A stretch of 64,000 bases of DNA from Arenibacter latericius DSM 15913. Lineage in GTDB: Bacteria; Bacteroidota; Bacteroidia; Flavobacteriales; Flavobacteriaceae. A model generated the notes under the pieces. The model was not told where the DNA came from and ran no database searches. It saw nothing but the letters and a program-made list of their open reading frames with translations. A program made the translations under genes and the position numbers. This document shows positions 38,389 to 47,583 of this stretch, piece after piece. The DNA is taken from assembly GCF_000424985.1 (NCBI RefSeq), contig NZ_AUKX01000013.1:44643-108642 (forward strand), given 5' to 3'. Position 1 is the stretch's first letter; the number at the start of each line of letters is the position of its first letter.

Positions 38389-39600
38389 ATGAAAGGAGGT
38401 TTGAATTATTTTATAGGGTTGGGGTTTGTCCTATTCATTTTTGTAATTCACATGTTACCCGTATCGGATAGTATGTTGAATGAGAATAATACCAAGCTGT
38501 CTCAAGTATTTTTAAAATCCCAAATAAGATACCACCAAGAATTTGCTCCATTTGCACGAAGGCCACTTACCTCAATGCTCATTGAAGGGACCTCGGGAGT
38601 TTTCGGAATATCCTTAGGGGAAGCTTTTGTGCTAGTAAACTTTACTTTGCTCTATGTCTGTAGTTTGTTGGTATATAAAATTTCATTGAATCTTGGTGGA
38701 AGTTCTAGACAAGGACTGTTTAATTTGGCGTTCTTCTTTCTAACATTCTCTATTTTGTTTTCTTTCTTTCCGCCAATATTTACTTATGATGAGCCCTTAC
38801 AATATTGCCTGCTTTTGCTATCCCTATTGGCTCTTTTAAATAATAAACGCGGCTATTTTGCAGTGTTCTTTTTTTTTGCCTTGGTAGCTAGAGAAAGTAG
38901 TGTTTTCCTTTTTCCGGGTATGGTATTAATAGGATTGGGTTTAGATACCGTGAAATTATGGGCTTTTAAAGATGTTCGAAAATGGGTGTTATTATTCTTA
39001 CCATTGCTCCTTTACGGAGTTTATTTAATAATGTTTTTTCGATTAGCGGGAATATGGGGGGAAACTACCGATCTTGAATCCAATAGGTTTCAAAGTATTT
39101 ATGAAAACTTCGGAACTCAAGCTAATGTCGTAGAAACTGTCTTTTCTTTTATCCTAGTTCTAGGGCCAGTGCTCTATTTGTTGTTTGTGAGCAAAAAATC
39201 CAAGACTTTTACCAATATACAGAAGCGGTATATTACAGCATTTTTTATAGGAGTAATTATAAATACTCCCGTAATAATGTTGGCCACGTTGGCAAGGGAA
39301 GCGCGATTATACGCCTTGCCACTAATTTTTTTATGGCCTTTAGCAGGACAAATGTTTAGTAGGGAAATATGGCTGATGTGTAGGCCACAAAACTATTTGA
39401 AGTGTTTTAGTAGTTTGCGGAATAAGCTGTATCTTCTAATAACTTTACTCCTTAATTATTACATTTCCTTTAGATTGTATGTGCCAAGTTTTCCTTCACA
39501 GGATAATTTTTTTAACGAGTACCTATTTATAATGTTACTTGTAATCTCCGTGCATTATATAATGCACAGCCACCGAAATAGTCAATACACAAAGGAATGA
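38389..39600 (+). CDS. Polytopic membrane protein, possible GT-C glycosyltransferase
   Basis: The ATG at 38389 is preferred (MKGGLNYFIGLGFVLFIFVI); an earlier frame start at 38332 is possible. The protein of about 403 residues has roughly ten membrane helices and acidic/basic residues in the first loop (FLKSQIRYHQEFAPFARRPLTS). Its overall look fits uncharacterised GT-C-like membrane proteins, but no diagnostic catalytic motif is certain. It is a lone gene, convergent with mscS (15-bp gap), without a visible terminator between them. Confidence 0.6.
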   Translation: MKGGLNYFIGLGFVLFIFVIHMLPVSDSMLNENNTKLSQVFLKSQIRYHQEFAPFARRPLTSMLIEGTSGVFGISLGEAFVLVNFTLLYVCSLLVYKISLNLGGSSRQGLFNLAFFFLTFSILFSFFPPIFTYDEPLQYCLLLLSLLALLNNKRGYFAVFFFFALVARESSVFLFPGMVLIGLGLDTVKLWAFKDVRKWVLLFLPLLLYGVYLIMFFRLAGIWGETTDLESNRFQSIYENFGTQANVVETVFSFILVLGPVLYLLFVSKKSKTFTNIQKRYITAFFIGVIINTPVIMLATLAREARLYALPLIFLWPLAGQMFSREIWLMCRPQNYLKCFSSLRNKLYLLITLLLNYYISFRLYVPSFPSQDNFFNEYLFIMLLVISVHYIMHSHRNSQYTKE

Positions 39601-39615
39601 TATTGTAGATACAAG

Positions 39616-40497
39616 CTACGATTCTTTAATTGGATTCCTAAAGTCTTTAGGGAAATCCAAGGTTCTAATGGGGAATGGAATGTTGATGTTATGTTCGTCA
39701 AATGCTTTTTTAATAACAATCATTGCCTCTGTTTTTGCTTTTAGTACTTGCAGGGCAGAGGTAGAATCTATCCAAAACCGAGTTTCAAAATTTATGGAAC
39801 TATCTCCAAATTCGGTATATAAAAATATCACTTCCTCTTCCGAATTTATGGATTCGAAGGATTCGGCAATTGTTTTTTTAACCAAGTTGCGTACAAATTC
39901 TAAGTCCGAGGAATAACCTACGCCACAAGTGAAAATAACTCGTGATTGTGCGGTGGAGGAAAAATTCTTTATCGGATTTTCTAAGACTATTTTATTAGGG
40001 AGATAAACTAAGTTGTTGTCTGTTTGTCTTATGGTTACTGCTCGCAAATCTATACTAATAACCTCTCCTGCATAACCGTTACTTTCTACCCAGTCTCCAT
40101 ATTTTATCTGTTTAATATAAGAAAGCACTATCCCAGAATAGGTGTTGGTTAAAGCGCCTTGTAGAGCAAGACCAACGGCCAAACCGGCAACTCCAGCTCC
40201 TGCTAATATGGTATTAAAGGTTTTACTAAGATCTAGGATGCCTAAAATTAAAAATATGGCCCCAAAGATTACCAAGATGGAAACTATCTTGGCAATAACA
40301 CTCTTCATAGATCTTTGCATGCTGCTTTTCTCCAGCAGCTTTAAGGTGAGTTTTGAAACGTATTTAGAGATAAAAATAGCCACAACAAAAACAAGCAATG
40401 CTATTATGAAGTTGGGCAGGTTAATGATTAAGCTATCTAGCCAAGAAGCTAACCTTTTAATCATTTCCTCCCATGCTTTTTCTAGTCTAAGTATCAT
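39616..40497 (-). CDS. Small-conductance mechanosensitive channel (MscS family)
   Basis: This 293-residue protein has N-terminal membrane helices (about 20-45 and 65-90) and the pore-lining TM3, rich in Gly/Ala (GAGVAGLAVGLALQGALTNT). The MscS beta domain follows (YAGEVISIDLRAVTIRQTDN, VYLPNKIVLENPIKNFS) with a C-terminal alpha/beta cage. It opens under membrane tension to release solutes on osmotic downshock. Length and topology match E. coli MscS. A 518-bp gap follows upstream. Confidence 0.94.
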   Translation of the reverse strand: MILRLEKAWEEMIKRLASWLDSLIINLPNFIIALLVFVVAIFISKYVSKLTLKLLEKSSMQRSMKSVIAKIVSILVIFGAIFLILGILDLSKTFNTILAGAGVAGLAVGLALQGALTNTYSGIVLSYIKQIKYGDWVESNGYAGEVISIDLRAVTIRQTDNNLVYLPNKIVLENPIKNFSSTAQSRVIFTCGVGYSSDLEFVRNLVKKTIAESFESINSEEEVIFLYTEFGDSSINFETRFWIDSTSALQVLKAKTEAMIVIKKAFDEHNINIPFPIRTLDFPKDFRNPIKES

Positions 40498-41015
40498 AAT
40501 TTCAGGATAATGTGATTTATCTTGTTCTCTTGAATAGTATCTTCAGAGGTTGAATTAGAATTATTTAAAATCTATTCTGAAGAGTTTAGAGGAGTAATAT
40601 ACAATAAAAATGGCTCCGAAAATGAAGAGTATCGGAACCATTTTTCAACAACCAACCAAATTTTTAGTGAATTATTTTATTGCTAAACCCAATTGACTGC
40701 CTATAAATAAGGTGGCAAACCTTCAGTCATTTTGGTTATATGGAAAATAAGTTATCCCCATAATTTAGTAACGTTTAAATCCATTATATTTATTTAATGA
40801 TGATATTACCTTTCTTATTTCAAAATTACATCAATGTTTTTTTTGAAATAGACGCTATTCCAAAAATTTTTGTCCCTTATGGATAATTTGGTTGATGTTA
40901 TGAGCGAATTTCGGAAAGTGCCATTATTCAATTGATTGTACTAGGTTTTTAATTAAATAGGCTATCCTTGGCTTATATAATCCCTATCTTTAAAATTACT
41001 AATTGATAGCAAAAT
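40498..41015. other. Divergent intergenic region with an internal terminator-like hairpin
   Basis: This 518-bp gap separates mscS (leftward) from the DUF2254 gene (rightward). It should hold two promoters. It also contains a terminator-like hairpin at 40607-40646, unexpected between divergent genes. No ORF longer than a few residues was recognised. Confidence 0.5.
40607..40646 (-). terminator. Terminator-like hairpin inside a divergent gap
   Basis: AAAATGG-TCCGA pairs with TCGGA-CCATTTT with one mismatch; on the minus strand it is followed by TTTTTATTG. It belongs to no known gene and may end a small transcript arising from 40650-41015. Confidence 0.5.
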
Positions 41016-42314
41016 ATGTTTAGATCTATTGTAAAATTCACTAAAGGTATCTATGGAAGAGTAATACAAAGTATTGCGTTTTACCCCGTTATAATCACCC
41101 TGGGATTCTTGCTCTTTGCCTTTGCCATGTTGGAGTTAGAAAATTTGGATTTGGCCAAAACCTTAAAAGAAAATCTGCCTTATCTTTTTATATCTGATTA
41201 TGATACTGCACGAGATATATTAACTACCTTGGTAGGGGGCGTGCTATCTTTAACAGTATTTAGTTTTTCTATGGTTATGGTAGTGCTGAGTCAGGCTTCT
41301 TCAAACTTTTCCCCTCGTCTTTTGCCGAGTTTAATTTCTAATAAAAACCATCAATTTATTTTAGGGGTTTACATAGGAACCTTATTGTATTGTATTATCC
41401 TTTTAGTTGTTTTGGGGGCAAGAGGAATTGATTCTGCCTCTCTAGGTTTTTCTACTATGTTGGCAGCTATGTGGGGAGTTGTATGTGTTGCATTGTTTGT
41501 GTATTTTATTCACAATATATCTACTTCCATACAAATCCAGAATATAATTGAAAGCATTTATAATTTAAGTAATAGGCAAATAGATAGAGAGATTGAGCGT
41601 GCTAAGGATTCTCAAGTGGAACTACAGATGGTGAAAACTGATGATTTTACAACTATATCTGCTCCTAAGACCGGATATTTTAGAGGTTTTGACGTCTCCT
41701 TACTGCCAAATTCATTTATCGAAAGGGGGAATCAAATAGAAGTTATTCCTTATTTGGGAGCTCATATTTGGGAGGGAACACCCATGTTGCGACTCAAAAA
41801 TAAAGTGGAAGAGGACGATTTAAATTCAGTTCTTTTTTGTTGTCAGCTATCTAGGAATAGAAATGACCATAACGACGGGGTAGGAGGAATGGTTAAGCTA
41901 ATGGAAATTGCAGTAAAAGCTATGTCCCCAGGAATAAACGATCCAGGTACTGCCATTGACGCTATTACTAAATTAATTCCCTTGTTACAAAGGGTTATGA
42001 GACTCCCTAAAATTACATCAGTATCGTTACATGAAGGTAAAATAATCCTTATGAAAAATAATATTACAGCGAGTCAATTGATGCAAACCCTAATACAGCC
42101 AATTCGATTATACGCAAAAAAAGATAATACGGTCGTTGCTACTCTTATTGGGGCATTGAGTTTTTTGGAAAGGGATACACAGATTTCTAGGGAGAATAGA
42201 GAAGGAATTAGACAGGAAATTCAGGCATTGAAAAAGGATGTTGAGGATAATATTAATAATGATTTGGATAGGGAGCGAATCCTAAAACTATTTCAAAATC
42301 ATAATAATACTTAA
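41016..42314 (+). CDS. DUF2254 domain-containing membrane protein
   Basis: This 432-residue protein has four membrane helices in the N-terminal half (around 20-40, 62-85, 110-130, 145-165). The DUF2254 signatures are TLVGGVLSLTVFSFSMVMVVLSQASSNFSPR (spanning about 70-100) and, in the soluble half, VKAMSPGINDPGTAIDAI. It is an inner-membrane protein of unknown function found in many bacteria. It starts a plus-strand pair with the semialdehyde dehydrogenase gene (44-bp gap). Confidence 0.9.
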   Translation: MFRSIVKFTKGIYGRVIQSIAFYPVIITLGFLLFAFAMLELENLDLAKTLKENLPYLFISDYDTARDILTTLVGGVLSLTVFSFSMVMVVLSQASSNFSPRLLPSLISNKNHQFILGVYIGTLLYCIILLVVLGARGIDSASLGFSTMLAAMWGVVCVALFVYFIHNISTSIQIQNIIESIYNLSNRQIDREIERAKDSQVELQMVKTDDFTTISAPKTGYFRGFDVSLLPNSFIERGNQIEVIPYLGAHIWEGTPMLRLKNKVEEDDLNSVLFCCQLSRNRNDHNDGVGGMVKLMEIAVKAMSPGINDPGTAIDAITKLIPLLQRVMRLPKITSVSLHEGKIILMKNNITASQLMQTLIQPIRLYAKKDNTVVATLIGALSFLERDTQISRENREGIRQEIQALKKDVEDNINNDLDRERILKLFQNHNNT

Positions 42315-42358
42315 GCAACGATTAAAATTTATATATAACTATAAAAGAAATAAAGAAT

Positions 42359-43720
42359 ATGGAAAATATACATTCAATAAACCCTTATAACAATCAAGTG
42401 TTGGAAAAGTATAAGCCATTTTCCGACGCGGATATAAAATTGGTGTTGAATAAGACCGAGGCAGCTTTCTTAGAATGGAAAAAAGAAAGTTTAGAAAACA
42501 GAGTAGAGCTGCTGCATAATTTGGCAGATCTATTAATAAAAAATAAAGAACGTTATAGTGTTTTAATGGCTAGGGAGATGGGGAAACCTGTGAGTCAGGC
42601 CGTAGCGGAAGTTGAGAAATGTGCTTGGGCATGTGAATTTTATGCTGAGAATGCTGTAGATTTTCTATCGGATGATCTTATTGAAACCGAAGCAGGGGAG
42701 AGCTTTATAAGTTACGATCCTATAGGGAGTGTTTTGGCAATAATGCCCTGGAATTTTCCTTTTTGGCAAGTTATTAGATGTGCTGCTCCAACTCTTACAG
42801 CGGGAAATACTCTTATATTGAAACACGCCAGCAACGTTCCTGGTTGTGCAATGGCTTTGGAGGAATTATTTCTTTCCGCAGGATATCCGGAAGGATGTTT
42901 TCAGGTGATTTTGGCAGATCATAAACAGTTAGAAGTGGTGATGGAGAGCGATATTGTACAGGGAGTAAGTCTTACTGGAAGTGAAAAGGCAGGACGTGCC
43001 ATAGCTTCTTTAGCAGGGAAAAACCTAAAAAAATCGGTCATGGAGCTCGGGGGGAATAATGCTTGCGTGGTTTGGGAAGATGCCGATCTAGATAAGCATT
43101 TGGATACAATGGTTAGCGCTAGAATGCAAAATAACGGTCAAAGTTGTATTGCTGCGAAACGATTTATAGTAGTGGAAGAAATCTATGAGGAATTCCTATC
43201 TAAATTTAGAGATAAAGTCAAAGCTTTAAAATCAGGAGATCCTTTGGATAGTAACGTAGATATTGGTGTGTTGGCCCGTGAAGATTTGGGAGATGACCTA
43301 GCTAAGCAGGTAGACAAGTCAATTGATATGGGAGCGAAAGTAGATTTGGGCAATTCCCGAGACGGCGCCTATTATGAGCCTACAATACTTACAGGAGTTA
43401 AACCTGGAATGCCTGCATTTGACGAAGAGCTTTTTGGACCGGTGGCAGCAGTAATTAAGGCAAAAGATAGAGCGGACGCCTTGGCGTTGGCAACAAAATC
43501 TAGATTTGGATTAGGGACTATGTTATTTACGGAAGATATAGATACGGCCCTTAAGGCGATAGGAGAAATTCCAGATGGGGCTTTTTTTGTAAACGAGATG
43601 GTAAAATCTGATCCAAGATTGCCTTTTGGCGGTACTAAAGCTTCTGGATATGGACGTGAACTCTCCTTGGAAGGGATATTAGAATTTGTAAATAAAAAAA
43701 CAGTCTATATTGGGAAATAG
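42359..43720 (+). CDS. NAD(P)-dependent succinate-semialdehyde dehydrogenase
   Basis: This 453-residue aldehyde dehydrogenase has the general base E229 in MELGGNNACVV and the catalytic cysteine C263 in NNGQSCIAAKRF. The N-terminal PWNFPFWQVIR and the end LPFGGTKASGYGREL are typical of the succinate-semialdehyde dehydrogenase (SSADH) branch. It should oxidise succinate semialdehyde or a similar short aldehyde to the acid, feeding the TCA cycle. The exact substrate is by family only. It is followed by a shared terminator. Confidence 0.88.
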   Translation: MENIHSINPYNNQVLEKYKPFSDADIKLVLNKTEAAFLEWKKESLENRVELLHNLADLLIKNKERYSVLMAREMGKPVSQAVAEVEKCAWACEFYAENAVDFLSDDLIETEAGESFISYDPIGSVLAIMPWNFPFWQVIRCAAPTLTAGNTLILKHASNVPGCAMALEELFLSAGYPEGCFQVILADHKQLEVVMESDIVQGVSLTGSEKAGRAIASLAGKNLKKSVMELGGNNACVVWEDADLDKHLDTMVSARMQNNGQSCIAAKRFIVVEEIYEEFLSKFRDKVKALKSGDPLDSNVDIGVLAREDLGDDLAKQVDKSIDMGAKVDLGNSRDGAYYEPTILTGVKPGMPAFDEELFGPVAAVIKAKDRADALALATKSRFGLGTMLFTEDIDTALKAIGEIPDGAFFVNEMVKSDPRLPFGGTKASGYGRELSLEGILEFVNKKTVYIGK

Positions 43721-43769
43721 ACTTTTGTTTTAATTTTCTATAAAAAGAGGGGGATTCTATAAAAAGTAA

Positions 43770-43806
43770 TGCCTTAAGTGCAGTAATCATTGCATTTAAG
43801 GCTTTT
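43770..43806. terminator. Bidirectional terminator between SSADH and nitroreductase genes
   Basis: GCCTTAA-GTGCA pairs with TGCA-TTTAAGGC around a short loop, with T runs on both strands. It serves the two convergent genes. Confidence 0.75.
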
Positions 43807-43826
43807 ATAACTTTACGGTTTAAAAA

Positions 43827-44438
43827 TTACTGCTGTCCTCCCCATACTCCTTTATAAACAAATTCTGATTGTGGAATTCGTTTTCTAGTGGCAACTTCCT
43901 GTTTCTGAAGGTCATTTGGCAGAGCATCTAAATCTCCTCCATAGTATCCCATAGCAACCGCTGTTGTTACGTGATAGCCCTCGGGGACATTAAATATTTC
44001 ATGAGCCTTTTTCCAATCTACACCTGCCATATGATGTAAGGCAATACCCATATATTGTGCTTGTACCGTCATGCTACCCATGCAAAGACCAAGATCATGC
44101 AGCGCATGGAAATTCTCTTTGTCTTCCTCTGTTTTTTCCTTGTAGGCGGTCAACATTAATAAGGGGGCATTGGAAGCCCATTTTTTATTAAAGTCGCTTA
44201 AACAATCTAAGATTTTATCATAGGTGTCTGTATCTTTTTCGGCGTATAAAAATCGCCAAGGCTGAATATTATTTGAACTAGCAGACCATCTGGCCGCTTC
44301 AAAAAGTTGATTTAATTGTTGTTCTGAAATCTTTTCGTCCTTGAATATTCTAGGACTGTACCGTTGCTTTAGTAAAGCAAATATTTCGTGATCAACATCA
44401 GCTATATTTTCTAATTGTATTTGTTCGGTGGAGGTCAT
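43827..44438 (-). CDS. Nitroreductase family protein
   Basis: This 203-residue FMN flavoprotein has the N-terminal FMN-phosphate motif RYSPRIFKDEKIS, then FEAARWSASSNNIQPWRFLY and the C-terminal VAMGYYGGDLDAL, typical of the NfsB-like nitroreductase family. It uses NAD(P)H to reduce nitro compounds, quinones or other acceptors in the cytoplasm; the physiological substrate is not evident. A 15-bp palindrome upstream (44604-44618) may be its operator. Confidence 0.9.
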   Translation of the reverse strand: MTSTEQIQLENIADVDHEIFALLKQRYSPRIFKDEKISEQQLNQLFEAARWSASSNNIQPWRFLYAEKDTDTYDKILDCLSDFNKKWASNAPLLMLTAYKEKTEEDKENFHALHDLGLCMGSMTVQAQYMGIALHHMAGVDWKKAHEIFNVPEGYHVTTAVAMGYYGGDLDALPNDLQKQEVATRKRIPQSEFVYKGVWGGQQ

Positions 44439-44755
44439 GTTTTTGTATGATTTAAGTGAAAATATTAATAATAATTAACAATGGAAAGGGGGATAGATAC
44501 AATGTAAAAATCCCATTTTTCCAATATGGAATATCGCAGGTAATTGTTCTATAGGATGCTTGTAGTAGGTGCAGGGAGGTAGGCTTTAGCTATTTTGCCT
44601 TGTGATAGGTAACCTATCGTTAATATTTGATTTTGCATCGGTTATAGAACGTTACCGCATAGTCCTTTTTGCAATACTAAAGAATAATGTCATATTTTAT
44701 TGCCCTTTTTACTTTAGATGTTGATGCAATTGCAATACCGGAAGGTTAAGGACGA
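44439..44755. other. Intergenic region between nitroreductase and YihY genes
   Basis: This 317-bp gap holds the palindrome at 44604-44618, upstream of the nitroreductase gene. No ORF or obvious terminator for the YihY gene was recognised. Confidence 0.4.
44604..44618. promoter_or_regulatory. Palindromic operator candidate upstream of nitroreductase gene
   Basis: GATAGGT and ACCTATC are perfect 7-bp inverted arms around a single central base, 166 bp upstream of the nitroreductase start. The symmetry suits a dimeric repressor, but no neighbouring regulator gene is present. Confidence 0.4.
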
Positions 44756-45664
44756 CTATGACCTGGAATTTGCCTTTTTAGCAATACTACTTGGTTTAAT
44801 ACCCTGTCCATAGCGTTGCGCATAGATATAGGTAAACTGAGCACCAAAAAACAAAATTAAGCAAGAGTAGGAAACCCATAACAATATTAATACTATAGTG
44901 CCGGCTGCACCGTAGGTAGAGCCTGGCTCTGCTTCAGCAAAGTAGAGTCCTAATAACGTTTTTCCAATTACAAAAAGGACACTAGTTAGGATAGCGCCTT
45001 TCCATACAGTTTTCCATCTAATATAGGCGTCTGGCAGGTATTTAAACATTAATGCAAACAATACTGATATTACGCCTATGGATATAGTCATATCCAATAT
45101 GTAAGCGATATATATTACCAAGTCTGGGAACATCTGTTTAATATAACCGTTTAACACACTTATTGCTGCCGTGAGAATAAAACTAATTAACAACAAAAAG
45201 CCTATAACTAATATAAAGGCAAAGCTGCGAGCCCTATCGGTAATCAACTTCCATATTTTGGCATCTGGATCTGGTTCTACCTTCCAAATTTGGTTAAGAG
45301 ATATCTTTAGTTGATAAAATACTCCGGTAGCACCAAAGAGTAAGGTTCCAATTCCAATGAGAGTAGAAATAAGATTTTTATTTTTATTTTGAGTTTCGGA
45401 TATTATAGATTCAATGGAAGATGCTGCTTCACTGCCCAAAGCAACGGAAAACTCCTCTGTAAGTTGCCCTTGTACTATTTCTACACCCCAAATGCTTCCT
45501 ACCACGTTGATGATAATCACCAATAATGCAGGAAGAGATAATACGGCATAATAGGCTATAACAGCACTTAGACGCCATGGATCATTGGCCATCCAAGCAT
45601 TATAAGTATCCTTTATTAAGGAAGGAATATCTTTTAGTTTAAACCTTCTACGTTCTTCTTTCAT
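44756..45664 (-). CDS. YihY/BrkB family inner-membrane protein
   Basis: This 302-residue protein has six membrane helices and the family motif WRLSAVIAYYAVLSLPALLV near residue 30, together with GTLLFGATGVFYQLKISLNQIW and the C-terminal GSTYGAAGTIVLILLWVSYS. It belongs to the YihY/BrkB (formerly ribonuclease BN) family, now regarded as membrane proteins of unclear function. It is transcribed leftward as a single gene. It is unrelated in function to the sulfur island to its right. Confidence 0.93.
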   Translation of the reverse strand: MKEERRRFKLKDIPSLIKDTYNAWMANDPWRLSAVIAYYAVLSLPALLVIIINVVGSIWGVEIVQGQLTEEFSVALGSEAASSIESIISETQNKNKNLISTLIGIGTLLFGATGVFYQLKISLNQIWKVEPDPDAKIWKLITDRARSFAFILVIGFLLLISFILTAAISVLNGYIKQMFPDLVIYIAYILDMTISIGVISVLFALMFKYLPDAYIRWKTVWKGAILTSVLFVIGKTLLGLYFAEAEPGSTYGAAGTIVLILLWVSYSCLILFFGAQFTYIYAQRYGQGIKPSSIAKKANSRS

Positions 45665-45817
45665 AAAACGGTGAAATAGATAAGTGTACTATATTTTAGT
45701 GTTTTAATAAAAAGATGGCTTTAGCATCCATACCCATTGTACTTATTGGTCGGTTTGTCTAATTAATAAAATTTTTACTAATCGGCATTTTGTAATTTAA
45801 GGCAAGATATAAAAATT

Positions 45818-45856
45818 AAAAAGGCTCTAAGTTTAAACTTAAAGCCTTTTTATTCT
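45818..45856 (-). terminator. Terminator of the DoxD-type gene
   Basis: AAAAAGGCTCTAAGTTT pairs with AAACTTA-AAGCCTTTTT with a small mismatch and is followed by a T run on the minus strand. Confidence 0.7.
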
Positions 45857-45878
45857 ATTAGTTTATATTAAGTTACAA

Positions 45879-46898
45879 CTAATAAACTAATTTACTTTCC
45901 CATTCTAGTCCGCTAATATCAATTAATCTTAGGGTGTATTCTTCCCCTTTAAATATGTCGATATCATCTAGCTCCAAAGTAAGATCGGCCTTGGCTCCTA
46001 ATGGAATTATAAGACTGTGCTTTCCAGGTTTTATCTTAGCCACATAATAGTTGTGGATATCTTCTGTTGGAAAAACGGCAAGATCAGATCCCTTCTTGTT
46101 TATAAGGATGTTGCCATCCTGATCTAATAGTTGAATGCCGATTAAAAAGGATCCGTAAACATCAGCGCCTTCCACTCGGAATACTTCAAACTGTAAGTAA
46201 TCGTCATTGAGAATTGTATTGCTAATTTCTAACTTAGGTTTCACCGATTTGTTGTGAAGGGTTCCAAAGATACCTCCGTGAAAATACTGATTGGTAAATA
46301 AGGTTAACGCTAATATGGCCAATGATCCAGTTAATACAACAGGTTTAATGTTTTTTATAGGCAAGGTTCCAGAACCTAACCAAGAAAACCATTTTGTACG
46401 AGTGAACTTTGCATTCTTGTCAATAAAGTATTGGTCTAAAGAATAAGCGCCACTTCCGGTAAGAAATAAGGTGAAGCCGGTAGCAATACCTAAGACTCCT
46501 ATTTGCCATTCGTCTAAACAGGTAGTACCAATCCAACCAGCTCCCAATAAGATTCCCATGGCCAGTTTAAAAACACCAATACTCATTAATCGGGTGAAAA
46601 GCCCTAGCATTATAAAAAGTCCTACCAAGCCTTCAATAATTGTAAAGGTTACCATGGCCCACCAAAGGGTGTCGGGATTACTTACCAAATATTCTATCAT
46701 GGGACCAATGCCTAGGGCATTAGGTAAGAAGTGGTTGAATTTTTCTCCTATATATCCTGCCTCTTCAGGGTTTAACTTATTGTCTATTACTAATCTACGC
46801 CAAAATGCGGAAAAATAAGTCCAGCCTACTACCAGACGAATTGCTAATGTAAAGAGACCAGCCATACTTTGTGACTGATCATTTTTATTCTGATTCAT
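45879..46898 (-). CDS. Thiosulfate:quinone oxidoreductase-like DoxD-DoxA fusion
   Basis: This 339-residue protein has an N-terminal DoxX/DoxD membrane part (about four helices, residues 10-150; WTYFSAFWRRL, GLVGLFIMLGLFTRL, GWIGTTCLDEWQIG). One more helix (about 185-205) leads to an extracytoplasmic beta domain (220-339) resembling DoxA. In Acidianus the separate DoxD and DoxA subunits form thiosulfate:quinone oxidoreductase (TQO), which makes tetrathionate. Here both parts are in one chain. Activity is inferred from family and from the nearby sulfur genes. Confidence 0.82.
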   Translation of the reverse strand: MNQNKNDQSQSMAGLFTLAIRLVVGWTYFSAFWRRLVIDNKLNPEEAGYIGEKFNHFLPNALGIGPMIEYLVSNPDTLWWAMVTFTIIEGLVGLFIMLGLFTRLMSIGVFKLAMGILLGAGWIGTTCLDEWQIGVLGIATGFTLFLTGSGAYSLDQYFIDKNAKFTRTKWFSWLGSGTLPIKNIKPVVLTGSLAILALTLFTNQYFHGGIFGTLHNKSVKPKLEISNTILNDDYLQFEVFRVEGADVYGSFLIGIQLLDQDGNILINKKGSDLAVFPTEDIHNYYVAKIKPGKHSLIIPLGAKADLTLELDDIDIFKGEEYTLRLIDISGLEWESKLVY

Positions 46899-46951
46899 TT
46901 GAAAAATATATATAAACGATTGTACTTAAAATTGAATAGCGAAAGAAGAGA

Positions 46952-47326
46952 TTAGGCTATATCAAATTTAAGACGCTTATATAATATGTACATAGGCGGG
47001 CTATTGCCCGTAGTTCTTTTTGCGTATTGTTTGAGGGCTACCTTTTTACATCCAGATATAATAATAGGGGTAGTAAATGAGGTATCTGGAACTTTAAGGG
47101 CTCCTAGCTGTATATTATTATCTGTATATGAGAGTGCAAATGCTTGAGGCTCACAATCTGTGCTGGCAATTTGTAGTAACCTGGTTTTATTTATAGGGCG
47201 TTCAAAGACGATATCAAAAGAACTGAAAACAGTTTCCTTTATAGAGCAAGGGGTTAATGCTACCGCAATAACCAGCACAAATAGTACTCGTTTTAAGTTT
47301 TTGATATGTAGATGTGTCCCTTTCAT
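46952..47326 (-). CDS. Small exported or lipoprotein-like protein next to DoxD
   Basis: This 124-residue protein has a basic N-terminus, then a hydrophobic segment (VLFVLVIAVALTPC) that could be a signal anchor or a lipobox with Cys27. Two more cysteines lie in STDCEPQAF and ISGCKKV. I recognise no family. It starts 53 bp upstream of the DoxD-type gene on the same strand, so the two may form an operon. Its job is unknown; partnership with the sulfur oxidoreductase is only suggested by position. Confidence 0.55.
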   Translation of the reverse strand: MKGTHLHIKNLKRVLFVLVIAVALTPCSIKETVFSSFDIVFERPINKTRLLQIASTDCEPQAFALSYTDNNIQLGALKVPDTSFTTPIIISGCKKVALKQYAKRTTGNSPPMYILYKRLKFDIA

Positions 47327-47339
47327 AAATGTGACCTAC

Positions 47340-47347
47340 AAAGGTAC
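47340..47347 (-). promoter_or_regulatory. Candidate -7 box upstream of the DoxD-associated small gene
   Basis: The minus strand reads TACCTTTG, a perfect TAnnTTTG, 13 bp before the start codon. It implies a very short leader for the possible small-gene-doxD transcript. Confidence 0.4.
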
Positions 47348-47583
47348 ATAAATCTTCATATGATAACGCCTAGATAAGTAGCGTTGGTATGTTATTTAGG
47401 CTAAAGATTTGTTAAAGAAATAGCGGTTGTTAACTATGCATTAGGAGATTCTAAATTAATAGTTGTTTGTCTCGTGATATATCCCAACAAGTAGGTTTGT
47501 ACATTTAAATTGTAACTTTCTAGTTTGCTAACAAATTGTCCTTGGCTTAATCTAACAAGATTCCTTTTGTCATTTATAATAAG

